64,000 nucleotides of DNA from Haemophilus seminalis (lineage in GTDB: Bacteria > Pseudomonadota > Gammaproteobacteria > Enterobacterales > Pasteurellaceae): assembly GCF_006384255.1 (NCBI RefSeq), contig NZ_VCED01000003.1, positions 310,001-374,000 on the forward strand. The letters are read 5' to 3'. The position numbers and the translations under genes are program-made. Every line of letters begins with the position of its first letter. The stretch's first letter is position 1. The notes under the pieces are model-generated. The model was not told where the DNA came from, ran no database searches, and saw only the letters and a program-made list of their open reading frames with translations. Positions 42,544-54,010 of this stretch are shown piece after piece.

Positions 42544-43542
42544 ATGCCCTTCTGGTATTCCAATTCCAAACTTATTTGGCTCTTATCGCCTTTTTCTTTG
42601 TTATTTTGGTTGATTAGCCAACTTCGTCGCGCCTTATTCTCTTTGGGGCTCAAGTTTTCTTATCGCGCACCAAAACCAGTGATAATTGTGGGAAATTTGT
42701 CTGTTGGTGGAAATGGCAAAACGCCCGTAGTTGTTTGGCTTGTGGAAGAATTAAAAAAACGAGGTTTGCGCGTAGGTGTGATTTCTCGTGGTTACGGCAG
42801 TAAATCTAAAACGTATCCGTTATTCGTCACTGAAAATACAAATCCGATTGAAGGTGGTGATGAACCAGTATTGATCGCGAAACGCACCAATACGCCAGTA
42901 GTGATTTCCCCGAATCGCCAGCAAGCGATTGAATTACTCTTAAGCCAAGCAGAGTGCGATATTATTGTTTCTGACGATGGTTTACAGCATTATCAATTAC
43001 AGCGTGATTTAGAAATTGTCGTAATGGATGCTGAGCGCGCGTTGGGAAATGGTTTTGTATTGCCTGCAGGACCATTGCGAGAATTACCAAGTCGATTAAA
43101 ATCCGTAGATTTTGTGATCACTAATGGTGGAAAGAATCAGTATTCAGATGCGGTTATGCGTCTCGTGCCTCATTTCGCGATTAATTTAAAAACCAATGAA
43201 AAACGCCAATTAAAGGAATTTCAATCGGGTGTTGCCATCGCAGGGATTGGCAATCCACAGCGTTTTTTTACTATGTTAGAAAAGTTAGGGATTCAATTAG
43301 AGCGAACTCAAGCATTTCAAGATCATCAACATTTTGAAGCGTCTCAATTAGAAAAACTTTCTGAAAATCAACCGCTCTTTATGACGGAAAAAGATGCCGT
43401 AAAATGCCAATCTTTTGCCAAAGATAATTGGTGGTATGTCCCTGTCGATGCGGAGATTATTGAGGCTGAAAAACAAAGTGAAAATTTACCGCTCTTTTGG
43501 GCCAAAATAGACAAACTTGTTGAGCAATATAGAAATGTCTGA
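42544..43542 (+). CDS. lpxK: Tetraacyldisaccharide 4'-kinase
   Basis: Phosphorylates the 4' position of the lipid A precursor at the inner membrane. 332 residues with an N-terminal hydrophobic anchor (about 8-30) and Walker [15 protein letters not shown] (about 51-64); conserved SDDGLQHY near 145. RBS AAAGGATTTTCT. Its last 8 bases overlap the small Trm112-like gene. Confidence 0.97.
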   Translation: MPFWYSNSKLIWLLSPFSLLFWLISQLRRALFSLGLKFSYRAPKPVIIVGNLSVGGNGKTPVVVWLVEELKKRGLRVGVISRGYGSKSKTYPLFVTENTNPIEGGDEPVLIAKRTNTPVVISPNRQQAIELLLSQAECDIIVSDDGLQHYQLQRDLEIVVMDAERALGNGFVLPAGPLRELPSRLKSVDFVITNGGKNQYSDAVMRLVPHFAINLKTNEKRQLKEFQSGVAIAGIGNPQRFFTMLEKLGIQLERTQAFQDHQHFEASQLEKLSENQPLFMTEKDAVKCQSFAKDNWWYVPVDAEIIEAEKQSENLPLFWAKIDKLVEQYRNV

Positions 43543-43720
43543 AAAGATTAATCCTCAGTTGCTTGAAGTGATAGCTTGCCCGCGTTGTTTAGCTCGATTG
43601 CAATATGATCAAGAAAATCAACGATTAATTTGTTGTTATGAACAGATTGCTTATCCTATTAAAAATGGTGTGCCAGTGTTGCTTGCCGATAAAGCTGAAA
43701 TATTAAAGAATAAGGAATAA
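43535..43720 (+). CDS. Trm112-family small zinc protein (YcaR-like)
   Basis: 61 residues, [22 protein letters not shown], with CPRC and a later CC pair ([12 protein letters not shown]). It resembles E. coli YcaR, which also lies between lpxK and kdsB. Family members can activate methyltransferases; the bacterial role is unclear. The ATG at 43535 overlaps the lpxK stop. The longer reading (7 more codons from 43517) is unlikely. Confidence 0.9.
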   Translation: MSEKINPQLLEVIACPRCLARLQYDQENQRLICCYEQIAYPIKNGVPVLLADKAEILKNKE

Positions 43721-43723
43721 ATT

Positions 43724-44488
43724 ATGTCATTTACCGTGATTATCCCCGCTCGTTTTGCATCAAGTCGTTTACCTGGAAAACCTCTTGCTGATATTGCGGG
43801 TAAGCCAATGATTCAACATGTATTTGAGAAAGCATTGCAGTCAGGGGCGAGCCGAGTGATTATTGCCACCGATAATGAAAATGTTGCTGATGTTGCCAAA
43901 AGTTTTGGCGCGGAAGTGTGTATGACTTCGGTTCATCATAATTCTGGTACAGAACGTTTAGCGGAAGTTGTAGAAAAATTAGCGATTCCTGACAATGAAA
44001 TCATTGTCAATATTCAAGGCGATGAGCCTTTGATTCCTCCCGTTATCGTGCGACAAGTGGCAGATAATTTAGCAAAATTTAATGTCAATATGGCAAGCCT
44101 TGCGGTAAAAATTCATGATGCAGAGGAATTATTCAATCCAAATGCAGTAAAAGTGTTAACAGATAAAGATGGCTATGTATTGTATTTTTCCCGTTCGGTT
44201 ATTCCTTACGATCGTGATCAGTTTATGAATTTACAGGATGTTCAGAAGGTACAGCTTGCGGACGCTTACTTACGTCATATTGGCATTTACGCATATCGTG
44301 CGGGTTTCATAAAACAATATGTGCAATGGGCACCAACTCAACTTGAAAATCTAGAAAAACTTGAGCAGCTTCGCGTGTTATATAACGGCGAACGCATTCA
44401 TGTGGAGCTTGCGAAAGAAGTGCCTGCAGTAGGAGTTGATACCGCTGAAGATTTGGAAAAAGTGCGGGCAATTTTAGCGGCGAATTAA
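43724..44488 (+). CDS. kdsB: 3-deoxy-manno-octulosonate cytidylyltransferase
   Basis: Makes CMP-Kdo for LPS inner core. 254 residues with [15 protein letters not shown] at the start (CTP binding), [11 protein letters not shown] near 95-105 and RHIGIYAYR near 185. RBS AAGGAATAAATT. Three bases after the Trm112-like gene and one base before uvrC, so all are probably one transcript. Confidence 0.98.
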   Translation: MSFTVIIPARFASSRLPGKPLADIAGKPMIQHVFEKALQSGASRVIIATDNENVADVAKSFGAEVCMTSVHHNSGTERLAEVVEKLAIPDNEIIVNIQGDEPLIPPVIVRQVADNLAKFNVNMASLAVKIHDAEELFNPNAVKVLTDKDGYVLYFSRSVIPYDRDQFMNLQDVQKVQLADAYLRHIGIYAYRAGFIKQYVQWAPTQLENLEKLEQLRVLYNGERIHVELAKEVPAVGVDTAEDLEKVRAILAAN

Positions 44489-44489
44489 A

Positions 44490-46319
44490 ATGTTTGATGC
44501 TAAAAAGTTCTTAGCGGATGTCTCTCACGAACCTGGTGTTTATCGTATGTATGACGATAAGGAACAGGTTATTTATGTTGGGAAAGCAAAGGATTTAAAA
44601 AAACGTCTTTCAAGCTATTTTCGTAAAAATCTGAGCAGTAAAAAAACAGAGGCGTTGGTGGCGTCAATTCATCATATTGACACCACGCTAACTTCATCTG
44701 AAACGGAAGCTTTACTGCTAGAACATAATTTCATCAAGCTTTATCAGCCTCGCTATAACGTATTATTGCGTGATGATAAATCCTATCCATTTATTTTATT
44801 AACCAAAGAACGTCATCCAAGAATCACTTCTTATCGAGGTTCTAAAAAATTTTCAGGCGAATATTTCGGGCCTTATCCTCACGCGGGAGCAGTGCGTGAA
44901 ACGTTATCGCTTTTGCAAAAACTTTTCCCTGTTCGCCAATGTGAAAATTCCGTTTATTCCAACCGCTCTCGTCCTTGTTTGCAGTATCAAATTGGGCGTT
45001 GTTCCGCACCTTGTGTACAGGGATATGTTTCCGATGAAGAATATAATCAGCAAGTTGAATTAGCGCGCTTATTTTTGCAAGGCAAAGATCAACAGGTGTT
45101 AGATTATTTAATCGGTAAAATGGAGCTGGCAAGCAGAAATTTAGATTTTGAACAGGCTGCGCGTTATCGTGATCAAATTCAGGTGGTGCGTTCAGTTATA
45201 GAAAAACAATTTGTATCCAATGAGCGTTTAGATGACATGGATATTATGTCCATCGCTTATCAACACGGTTTAGCCTGTGTACAGGTGATGTTTATTCGTC
45301 AAGGAAAAGTGCTCGGCAATCGCAGTTACTTCCCAAAAGTACCCGCCAATACGGATTTATCGGAACTTACCGAAACTTTTGTGGGGCAATTTTATTTACA
45401 AGGTCATCAAGGACGAAGTATCCCGAATAGCATTATTGTCGATCGTCAATTAGCTGAAAAATCAGAGCTTGAGCAACTTCTTACTGATCAAGCGGGCAGA
45501 AAAGTAACGATTCAAGAAAGTGTAAAAGGCGATAAGAGTAAATATTTACAGCTCGCACAGGTTAATGCTAAAGCGGCTTTAAATGTACAACTTAAACAAT
45601 CTTCACGAATGTCAGAGCGTTATCAAGCGTTGTGTGAGCTGTTAAATCTTCCTGAAATTAAGCGTATGGAATGTTTCGATATAAGCCACACGATGGGAAA
45701 TCAAACGGTAGCATCTTGTGTTGTCTTTAATCAAGAAGGTCCACTGAAATCCGATTATCGTCGTTTTAATATTGAAGGCATTACTGGCGGGGATGATTAT
45801 GCTGCGATGGAACAAGCGCTGCAGAAACGTTATGAGCGTGATTTAGAAGAAGATAAAATTCCCGATATTATTTTTATTGATGGTGGAAAAGGGCAATTAA
45901 ATCGTGCTCTGAATGCATTCCAACATCTTCAAGTAAAATGGGATAAAAATAGACCGCACTTAATTGGTGTGGCAAAAGGTGTGGATCGTCGAGCAGGGCA
46001 GGAAGTACTGATTATCAGCAAACAAGACCGCGAAATTCATTTGCCTGATGATAGTTTGGCATTGCATTTGATTCAACATATCCGTGATGAAAGCCATAAT
46101 CACGCAATAAGTGGGCACCGTAAAAAACGTCAAAAAGCCTTTACACAAAGCGGTTTAGAAACCATCGAAGGCGTGGGCGCTAAACGTCGTCAGGCTTTAC
46201 TGAAATATCTTGGTGGTTTACAAGGTGTAAAAAAGGCGACCTTAGATGAAATAGCCTCTGTACCTGGAATTTCTCTTAAACTTGCCGAAACGATTTTTGA
46301 AACGCTCAAAAACGATTAA
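44490..46319 (+). CDS. uvrC: Excinuclease ABC subunit C
   Basis: Makes the two incisions in nucleotide excision repair. 609 residues: GIY-YIG domain (EPGVYRMYD...[14 protein letters not shown], 15-95), UVR domain binding UvrB (about 200-240, [13 protein letters not shown]), RNase H-like nuclease (about 380-540, [19 protein letters not shown] and [11 protein letters not shown]) and C-terminal HhH pair. One uptake sequence near 45953. Starts one base after kdsB. Confidence 0.97.
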   Translation: MFDAKKFLADVSHEPGVYRMYDDKEQVIYVGKAKDLKKRLSSYFRKNLSSKKTEALVASIHHIDTTLTSSETEALLLEHNFIKLYQPRYNVLLRDDKSYPFILLTKERHPRITSYRGSKKFSGEYFGPYPHAGAVRETLSLLQKLFPVRQCENSVYSNRSRPCLQYQIGRCSAPCVQGYVSDEEYNQQVELARLFLQGKDQQVLDYLIGKMELASRNLDFEQAARYRDQIQVVRSVIEKQFVSNERLDDMDIMSIAYQHGLACVQVMFIRQGKVLGNRSYFPKVPANTDLSELTETFVGQFYLQGHQGRSIPNSIIVDRQLAEKSELEQLLTDQAGRKVTIQESVKGDKSKYLQLAQVNAKAALNVQLKQSSRMSERYQALCELLNLPEIKRMECFDISHTMGNQTVASCVVFNQEGPLKSDYRRFNIEGITGGDDYAAMEQALQKRYERDLEEDKIPDIIFIDGGKGQLNRALNAFQHLQVKWDKNRPHLIGVAKGVDRRAGQEVLIISKQDREIHLPDDSLALHLIQHIRDESHNHAISGHRKKRQKAFTQSGLETIEGVGAKRRQALLKYLGGLQGVKKATLDEIASVPGISLKLAETIFETLKND

Positions 46320-46416
46320 TCAATTATCTCTTAAATGTAAATAACGATTGCTTTTCATCATAAAGCCATTATGATCCGCACTTTCGGATTTATTTAACTC
46401 TATTATAGGAAAAATT

Positions 46417-47130
46417 ATGTTTGAATGGATTACTGATCCTGAAGCGTGGATATCACTTGCGACACTTGCTGCTTTGGAGATCGTTTTAGGGGTCGATAAT
46501 ATTATTTTTATTAGTATCCTAGTTGGGCGTTTACCTGAAAGTCAACGCCAGTCTGGTCGTATTGTTGGACTTGGTTTGGCAATGCTGACAAGAATTTTAC
46601 TTTTAATGTCACTAGCGTGGATGATGAAACTTACTGCACCGTTATTTACTGTGTTTAATCAAGAAATTTCTGGGCGTGATTTGATTTTATTAATCGGTGG
46701 TTTATTCCTGATTATAAAAAGTTCTGGCGAAATTAAAGAAGCAATCAATCATCAAGACCATCATGAATCGGAAAGAAAAAATAAAGTGAGTTATCTTGGC
46801 GTATTAATTCAAATTGCAGTGCTAGATATTGTATTTTCTTTAGATTCCGTGATTACAGCAGTAGGTATGGCAAGCCATCTTCCTGTGATGATTTTGGCGA
46901 TTATTATTGCCGTTGGCGTGATGATGTTTGCTGCAAAACCAATCGGCGATTTTGTGGATACACACCCAACGTTGAAAATTCTAGCTTTAGCTTTCTTAGT
47001 TTTAGTAGGAATTAGCTTAATTGCAGAAAGTTTAGATATCCACATCCCGAAAGGTTACATCTATTTTGCAATGGGATTCTCTGTTGTGGTCGAAATGATA
47101 AACATTCGAATGAGAAAACGGACGAAATAG
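46417..47130 (+). CDS. TerC-family integral membrane protein
   Basis: 237 residues, about seven hydrophobic segments, with the two acidic TerC motifs LEIVLGVDNIIFISIL (about 20-35) and DIVFSLDSVITAVGMA (about 135-150). Homologues export manganese or affect metal and tellurite tolerance; substrate here not shown. RBS ATAGGAAAAATT. Upstream, TTGCTT (46348-46353) and TATGAT (46370-46375) with a 16-base spacer form a plausible promoter. No manganese riboswitch recognised. Confidence 0.92.
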   Translation: MFEWITDPEAWISLATLAALEIVLGVDNIIFISILVGRLPESQRQSGRIVGLGLAMLTRILLLMSLAWMMKLTAPLFTVFNQEISGRDLILLIGGLFLIIKSSGEIKEAINHQDHHESERKNKVSYLGVLIQIAVLDIVFSLDSVITAVGMASHLPVMILAIIIAVGVMMFAAKPIGDFVDTHPTLKILALAFLVLVGISLIAESLDIHIPKGYIYFAMGFSVVVEMINIRMRKRTK

Positions 47131-47148
47131 AAGATTAAAAATAATTTA

Positions 47149-47188
47149 AGGGCTGAGTTCTGTTATTTGAGGAACTTGGCCCTTTTAG
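47149..47188 (+). terminator. terC-family gene terminator
   Basis: AAGGGC (47149-47154) pairs with GCCCTT (47179-47184), with extra inner pairing, followed by TT. The remainder up to gshF is AT-rich. Confidence 0.55.
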
Positions 47189-47303
47189 TTTATTTAGCTA
47201 ATTTTTATATAACTAAATCATCTATTCAGTTCCATTTCAACATAAAGCAGACTATTTTAGTGTGATATTATTTCAACAAAAGTTTTATTTGAAAGGGTAC
47301 ATA

Positions 47304-49592
47304 ATGAAATTACAACAATGGGTTAAACAATATCAACTAGGTTTACTTTTTCAGCAAGGTCAATTTGGTTTAGAAAAGGAAAGTCAACGTATTGACGATA
47401 AGGGAAATATTGTAACGACGCCTCATCCACCTGTATTTGGTAATCGTTCTTATCATCCCTATATTCAAACAGATTTTGCCGAAAGCCAGCTTGAGTTGAT
47501 TACGCCACCAAATGCTAAACTGGAAGATAGCCTACGTTGGCTTTCTGCAATTCATGAGGTGGTGTTGCGTTCTTTACCTGAAAATGAATACATTTTCCCA
47601 TTTAGTATGCCTGCGGGATTACCACCAGAAAATGAGATTCAAGAGGCTCAGCTTGATAAACAAGAAGATGTTAAATATCGTGAGCATCTGTCTAAACAAT
47701 ATGGTAAATACAAGCAAATGGTAAGTGGAATTCACTACAATTTCCAACTGTCATCTGAATTTGTGAAAGCTATATTCTTGTTGCAAGATGAATATGCTCA
47801 TCTTAAAGATTTTCAAAATGCCCTATATATGAAATTGGCTAATAATTTTCTACGCTATCAGTGGATTTTAGTTTATTTACTTGCAGCAAGTCCGACAGTG
47901 GAAGCAAATTATTTTTCTCGAAATGGCGTACTGAATTTTCCTTTGAAAGAGGGGCAGTTAGTACGTAGTTTACGTTCTAGTCCCTATGGTTACGTTAATT
48001 CATCTAATGTTGTGGTGAATCATGATAACCTTGAAAATTATGTAGAAACATTAGAGTTTCAAGTTAAATCTGGTCATTTGATTGCAGAAAAAGAATTTTA
48101 TTCTAATGTTCGTTTACGAGGTTCGAAAAAAGCTCGTGAATTGCTAGAAAAAGGCGTTCAATATGCAGAATTTCGTTTGTTTGATTTGAATCCACTTGAG
48201 CCATATGGTATTAGTCTAGATGATGCAGAATTTATTCATATTTTCTTATTAGGAATGTTATGGCTTGATGATACAAGTGGTCAAAAAGAAGTAGAGCTTG
48301 GTAAACAAAGATTATATCAAGTATCTCTTGAAGATCCTCGTGAGCAAACAGCATTTAGAGAAGAAGGTGAAGCAATATTAAGCCAAATTATTGATATGTT
48401 GAAAATTATCAATGCAGATGAAAGAGCGGTTAAAATTTCGGAAGAAAAATTGGTACAATTGGCAGAACCAAGTCTAACAGTAAATGGAAAATTGCTCAAA
48501 GCGATTGAGCAGGAGGGAAGTTATAAAGCCTTGGGGGTAAAACTTGCGAAGCAATATAAAGCTCAAGCTTTTAAACGTTTTTATGCTTTATCTGCATTTG
48601 ATAATATGGAACTCTCCACTCAAGCTTTATTATTTGATTTAATTCAAAAAGGTGTTACGACTGAAATTTTAGATGAGAATGATCAATTTCTTGCGCTTAA
48701 ATTTGGTGAACACCTTGAATATGTTAAAAATGGTAATATGACTAGCCATGATCAATATATCTCTCCATTGATTATGGAAAATAAGGTAGTGACAAAGAAA
48801 GTATTATTAAAGGCTGGTTTTAATGTACCAAAAAGCTTGGAATTTACATCGATTGAACAGGCCGTTGCACATTATGCTTTATTTGAAGGGCGCGCTGTCG
48901 TTATTAAGCCAAAATCTACAAATTATGGTTTAGGTATCACAATTTTCAAACAGGGTGTGACACATCGAGATGATTTTGTCAAAGCGGTTGAAATTGCTTT
49001 TCGAGAAGATAAAGAAGTGATGGTTGAAGATTATTTAGTTGGTACAGAATATCGCTTCTTTGTTTTGGGGGATGAAACGCTTGCAGTGTTGTTGCGTGAG
49101 CCTGCAAATGTTATAGGTGATGGAAAGAACACGGTACGTGAATTGGTCGAGATAAAAAATTCAGATCCTTTACGGGGAGATGGTTCTCGTTCACCTCTCA
49201 AAAAGATCGCTTTAGGTGACATAGAATTATTACAGTTAAAAGAACAAGGATTAATACCAGATAGTGTACCTCAGTCTGGCCAAATTGTGCAGTTACGTGC
49301 TAATTCTAATATCAGTACGGGAGGGGATTCTATTGATATGACTGATAAAATGCACGAGAGTTATAAACAGATTGCTGTAGGGGTTGCTCATGCAATGGGA
49401 GCTAAAGTTTGCGGGGTCGATTTAATTATTCCTGATTTAACAAAGCAAGCTGAACCATCCTTAAACTCCTGGGGAGTGATTGAAGCTAATTTTAATCCAA
49501 TGATGATGATGCATATTTTCCCTTATCAAGGTAAATCAAGAAGATTGACTAAAAACGTCATTAAAATGTTGTTTCCAGATGTAGAAATGTAG
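47304..49592 (+). CDS. gshF: Bifunctional glutamate-cysteine ligase/glutathione synthetase
   Basis: Makes glutathione from Glu, Cys and Gly in one protein. 762 residues: GshA-type ligase (about 1-460, LLFQQGQFGLEKESQR, HPYIQTDFAESQLELITPP) and ATP-grasp GshB-like domain (about 500-760, KSTNYGLGITIF, MVEDYLVGTEYRFFVLGDE, GVIEANFNPMMMMHIFPY). Very close to the Pasteurella multocida GshAB. The ATG at 47304 follows GAAAGGG and fits that N-terminus; the longer form adds 14 residues. H. influenzae is known to lack glutathione synthesis and to import it, so an intact gshF is unusual for the group. No uptake sequence seen inside. Confidence 0.97.
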   Translation: MKLQQWVKQYQLGLLFQQGQFGLEKESQRIDDKGNIVTTPHPPVFGNRSYHPYIQTDFAESQLELITPPNAKLEDSLRWLSAIHEVVLRSLPENEYIFPFSMPAGLPPENEIQEAQLDKQEDVKYREHLSKQYGKYKQMVSGIHYNFQLSSEFVKAIFLLQDEYAHLKDFQNALYMKLANNFLRYQWILVYLLAASPTVEANYFSRNGVLNFPLKEGQLVRSLRSSPYGYVNSSNVVVNHDNLENYVETLEFQVKSGHLIAEKEFYSNVRLRGSKKARELLEKGVQYAEFRLFDLNPLEPYGISLDDAEFIHIFLLGMLWLDDTSGQKEVELGKQRLYQVSLEDPREQTAFREEGEAILSQIIDMLKIINADERAVKISEEKLVQLAEPSLTVNGKLLKAIEQEGSYKALGVKLAKQYKAQAFKRFYALSAFDNMELSTQALLFDLIQKGVTTEILDENDQFLALKFGEHLEYVKNGNMTSHDQYISPLIMENKVVTKKVLLKAGFNVPKSLEFTSIEQAVAHYALFEGRAVVIKPKSTNYGLGITIFKQGVTHRDDFVKAVEIAFREDKEVMVEDYLVGTEYRFFVLGDETLAVLLREPANVIGDGKNTVRELVEIKNSDPLRGDGSRSPLKKIALGDIELLQLKEQGLIPDSVPQSGQIVQLRANSNISTGGDSIDMTDKMHESYKQIAVGVAHAMGAKVCGVDLIIPDLTKQAEPSLNSWGVIEANFNPMMMMHIFPYQGKSRRLTKNVIKMLFPDVEM

Positions 49593-49615
49593 TATCAAAT
49601 TAAGTGATAAGAAAT

Positions 49616-49645
49616 AACCGCACTTTAACTAATTAAAGTGCGGTT
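49616..49645. terminator. Bidirectional inverted uptake-sequence terminator, gshF/gdhA
   Basis: AACCGCACTTTAA (49616-49628) pairs perfectly with TTAAAGTGCGGTT (49633-49645), 4-base loop. It stands between convergent gshF and gdhA. Confidence 0.8.
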
Positions 49646-49676
49646 GATAAGAAACATTTATGTTGTATGTGTTGAA

Positions 49677-51026
49677 TTAATATACACCCTGTGCCAACAT
49701 AGCATCAGCAACTTTAACAAAACCTGCAATATTAGCTCCTACTACATAGTTAATATTTTGTTGACCTGCGATAGCCCCATATTTTTTGCAGTTAGAATGA
49801 ATATCTAACATAATACGATGCAATTTGGCATCAACTTCTTCTGCTGTCCAATATAAGCGTTGGGAACTTTGTGCCATTTCTAAGCCAGAGGTTGCTACGC
49901 CACCAGCATTAGCTGCTTTACCTGGACCAAATAATACACCAGCCTCTAAGAATGCGTCTGTTGCTTCGATAGTAGTTGGCATGTTTGCACCTTCAGCGAC
50001 TAATTTCACACCATTTTTAATCAAGGCTTTCGCATCTAAAATCTCTAATTCGTTTTGGGTTGCACAAGGAAGAGCAATATCGGCTTTCACTTCCCAAGGG
50101 CGTTTGCCTGCAAAATATTGAAGACCAAATTGTTTTGCAAATTCTTCTACTCGACCACGTTTTACATTTTTGAGCTCTAATAAAGCCTCTAATTTTTCAC
50201 GATCAAATCCTTCAGGCAAATATACATAACCCGCAGAGTCAGAACAGGTTACGACTTTCGCACCTAGCGCCATCGCTTTTTCAATCGCATATTGTGCCAC
50301 GTTACCCGAACCGGAAACTAAAACCGTTTTACCTTGGAAGCTATCCCCTTTCTCTGCAAGCATTGCTTGGGCAAAATAAACCAATCCATAACCTGTCGCT
50401 TCTGGGCGAATTAAGCTTCCACCAAATGAAAGACCACGACCAGTAAACACACAAGCTGCTTGGTTTGATAATTTTTTCATATAGCCTGCAAGATATCCTA
50501 CTTCACGACCACCTACACCAATATCACCGGCAGGCACATCGGTATCTGGGCCAACATGGCGATACAATTCGGCCATTAAAGCTTGACAGAAACGCATCAC
50601 TTCAGCATCTGATTTTCCTTTAGGATCAAAATCTGATCCCCCTTTCGCACCACCCATTGGCAATGTGGTTAAGGCATTTTTAAAGATCTGTTCAAAACCT
50701 AAGAATTTTAAAATCGATAAGTTAACGGATGGATGAAAACGCATTCCCCCTTTAAAAGGACCAATTGCACTGTTGAATTGTACACGGAAAGCTCGGTTTA
50801 CTTGAACTTGGCCTTTATCATCAGTCCATGCCACACGGAATTGGAATGCTCGCTCTGGCTCAACTAAACGCTCTAATAAAGCTTCTGAACGGTATTTAGG
50901 GTTTGCTTCCAAGAAAGGCCAGATTGAAGTGAAGACTTCACGAACAGCCTGTAAAAATTCAGGTTGGTGAGCATCTCTTTGAGCGATTTTCCCAAGAAAT
51001 TCGTCTAATGATGTAATTATTGTCAT
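49677..51026 (-). CDS. gdhA: NADP-specific glutamate dehydrogenase
   Basis: Reductive amination of 2-oxoglutarate to glutamate. 449 residues, hexameric type: catalytic lysine in GGAKGGSDFDPKG (about 120-135), PAGDIGVGGREVGYL (about 163-178), Rossmann GSGNVAQYAIEKA (about 237). The 208 bases upstream to hemB contain the hemB terminator and an AT-rich promoter region. Confidence 0.98.
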   Translation of the reverse strand: MTIITSLDEFLGKIAQRDAHQPEFLQAVREVFTSIWPFLEANPKYRSEALLERLVEPERAFQFRVAWTDDKGQVQVNRAFRVQFNSAIGPFKGGMRFHPSVNLSILKFLGFEQIFKNALTTLPMGGAKGGSDFDPKGKSDAEVMRFCQALMAELYRHVGPDTDVPAGDIGVGGREVGYLAGYMKKLSNQAACVFTGRGLSFGGSLIRPEATGYGLVYFAQAMLAEKGDSFQGKTVLVSGSGNVAQYAIEKAMALGAKVVTCSDSAGYVYLPEGFDREKLEALLELKNVKRGRVEEFAKQFGLQYFAGKRPWEVKADIALPCATQNELEILDAKALIKNGVKLVAEGANMPTTIEATDAFLEAGVLFGPGKAANAGGVATSGLEMAQSSQRLYWTAEEVDAKLHRIMLDIHSNCKKYGAIAGQQNINYVVGANIAGFVKVADAMLAQGVY

Positions 51027-51160
51027 AATGTGTTTCCTCTATTGATGTTGTATTTTTCTGTATATATTTGAATCACCCTCTAGATGGGGCTTAATGACAA
51101 TATGTAACGAGAGACTTAATATTGCAATATTTATTGTGATAAAAAGATAAAAAGAGAATA

Positions 51161-51195
51161 AAAAAAGCAAGAAAATTAAATTTTCTTGCTTTTTT
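51161..51195. terminator. Strong terminator between hemB and gdhA
   Basis: AAAAAAGCAAGAAAA (51161-51175) and TTTTCTTGCTTTTTT (51181-51195) form a 15-bp stem with a long T run on the minus strand. It ends hemB transcription 40 bases past its stop. Confidence 0.88.
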
Positions 51196-51234
51196 TTAGA
51201 TGAAATCTAAATTATTAATCATAATATTATGGTT

Positions 51235-52305
<1,071 letters not shown>

Positions 52306-52308
52306 TTA

Positions 52309-53079
52309 TTATTCCATTTTATTTGATTCTTCAGTATTTTCAACCGCACTTTCATCTTCTTTTGGCTGATAAAAACGAGCAACTAATAAACCTAATTCAA
52401 ATAGAAGAATCATTGGTATAGCAAGTAGCGTTTGTGAAAATACATCTGGTGGGGTTAGAATCATTCCAATAAAAAATGCACCTACAATGATATAAGGGCG
52501 TTTTTCAGAAAGGGCTTTTACCGTTGTTACACCTGTCCAACAAAGTAAAATAATAGCAATAGGGACTTCAAAACAGACACCAAAAGCTAAAAATAATGCC
52601 AATGCAAAATCTAAATAACTACTAATATCTGTGGCAATTGCGACACCTTCAGGTGCAGTTTGGGTAAAAAAGCTAAATACAAAAGGAAACACTACATAAT
52701 AAGCAAAAGCCACCCCACAATAAAAAAGAATGGTACTTGAAAATAACAATGGGTAAATCATTCTTTTTTCATGTTGGTATAGAGCTGGTGCAACAAATGC
52801 CCAAACCTGGTAGAGCAAATAAGGAACGGAAATAAATACTGCGACGATTGCCGTTAATTTAATAGGCGTAAAGAAAGGTGTTTGAATATTTGTTGCGATC
52901 ATTGTTGCGCCTTTTGGCATAACGTTAGTTAAGGGAGCTGCAACAAAATGATAAATATCATTTGAAAAATAAACGAGCGCAACAAATACCAATGCAATGC
53001 AAATCACACTGCGTAAAAGACGGTTTCTTAATTCAACAAGGTGTGTAATTAGGGGTTGAGATTCATCCACATTGCTCAT
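52309..53079 (-). CDS. tatC: Twin-arginine translocase subunit TatC
   Basis: Polytopic receptor of the Tat pathway for folded proteins. 256 residues, six membrane helices; family start [16 protein letters not shown] with conserved HLVELR and the FxxP motif region (PFVFSFFTQ). One uptake sequence near the 3' end (52343). Nine bases from tatB; hemB follows on the same strand. Confidence 0.98.
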   Translation of the reverse strand: MSNVDESQPLITHLVELRNRLLRSVICIALVFVALVYFSNDIYHFVAAPLTNVMPKGATMIATNIQTPFFTPIKLTAIVAVFISVPYLLYQVWAFVAPALYQHEKRMIYPLLFSSTILFYCGVAFAYYVVFPFVFSFFTQTAPEGVAIATDISSYLDFALALFLAFGVCFEVPIAIILLCWTGVTTVKALSEKRPYIIVGAFFIGMILTPPDVFSQTLLAIPMILLFELGLLVARFYQPKEDESAVENTEESNKME

Positions 53080-53088
53080 ACAAATTCC

Positions 53089-53649
53089 CTATAATTCAGT
53101 TTTTTTCGATTGAGATTTCGATACAGGTATGACTTCAATATCATCAGGGGGATAGTAATCAGATAGGCGTTCTGTGAGTTCTGCCTGCTCGTGAGCATCA
53201 AGCGTGGTTAAATCAGTAAGTTGATTTTCTTCTTTCGGCAAAATTTCTGATGAATCCAGTGCTACTACAGCATCTTTGGATTTGTCCCCATTTTCTGGCG
53301 CATTTTTAATTTCTTTGATTTGTTCTTCTACTGTCGTGCCGGCTTCTGCAGCTTTGGCTTCCAGCTCGGATTTCATTTTATCTGCTTGTGCTTTTAATTC
53401 TTCTACCGTTTTACTTAATTCTGGAGAAAGTGTTTGTAAATTTAAAGATTCAGCTTTTTTAATGCTATCTTGTAATTCTTGTAATTTTAGTTCTTGTTTT
53501 AATTCGTTTTGCACATTGGCAGCTAAGCCGCGAATGGTTTTTACCCAACCCATAACTGTACGAATAGCTACAGGCAAACGCTTAGGGCCTAGCACCACTA
53601 AGCCCACAAGCATCAATAAAACAAGTTCGGAAAAACCAATATCAAACAC
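53089..53649 (-). CDS. tatB: Sec-independent protein translocase TatB
   Basis: 186 residues: single N-terminal membrane helix MFDIGFSELVLLMLVGLVVLGP, hinge, amphipathic helix (RTVMGWVKTIRGLAANVQNEL), then a long acidic coiled tail. Works with TatC in substrate recognition. The Glu8 and GPxRLP features are family-typical. Two bases after tatA. Confidence 0.97.
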   Translation of the reverse strand: MFDIGFSELVLLMLVGLVVLGPKRLPVAIRTVMGWVKTIRGLAANVQNELKQELKLQELQDSIKKAESLNLQTLSPELSKTVEELKAQADKMKSELEAKAAEAGTTVEEQIKEIKNAPENGDKSKDAVVALDSSEILPKEENQLTDLTTLDAHEQAELTERLSDYYPPDDIEVIPVSKSQSKKTEL

Positions 53650-53651
53650 GG

Positions 53652-53882
53652 TTATGCCTGTTCTTTATCTTTTACAGTTTCAGTTTTTTCAGCGGTTGTC
53701 GTAGCGTCTTTAATTTGGGTAAACTCAGCATCTTTTTTAGGCTCGTCATCAGACATTGCTTTTTTAAAACCTTTTACTGCTGCACCAAGATCAGAGCCCG
53801 CATTGCGTAACTTTTTAGTACCAAATACTAATAAAATCACGACTAATAAAATAATCATTTGTGCTGGGGATAAACCAAACAT
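53652..53882 (-). CDS. tatA: Sec-independent protein translocase TatA
   Basis: 76 residues: N-terminal helix ([27 protein letters not shown]), the FG hinge and an amphipathic helix ([10 protein letters not shown]). Forms the pore with TatC. First gene of tatA-tatB-tatC(-hemB). Confidence 0.97.
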   Translation of the reverse strand: MFGLSPAQMIILLVVILLVFGTKKLRNAGSDLGAAVKGFKKAMSDDEPKKDAEFTQIKDATTTAEKTETVKDKEQA

Positions 53883-53963
53883 AGAAAAACTCCGTTAGAA
53901 TTAAATTGAAAATTTGGGCTTGAATATACTCTTTTTATGCATTGGTCTCAAGAGGTAATTTTA

Positions 53964-54003
53964 AAAGTGCGGTCAAAAAGAAGGTTATTTTCAACCGCAC
54001 TTT
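53964..54003 (-). terminator. Inverted uptake-sequence hairpin after the BCCT gene
   Basis: AAAGTGCGGT (53964-53973) pairs with ACCGCACTTT (53994-54003), 20-base loop. Follows betT on the minus strand; a short T run (TTTTAAAATT) comes next. Confidence 0.65.
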
Positions 54004-54010
54004 AGTCTTA

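Noticed and set aside
46320-46416. Manganese (yybP-ykoY) riboswitch ahead of the terC-family gene
   Set aside because: The leader is under 100 bases and lacks the conserved riboswitch motifs; a simple promoter explains it.
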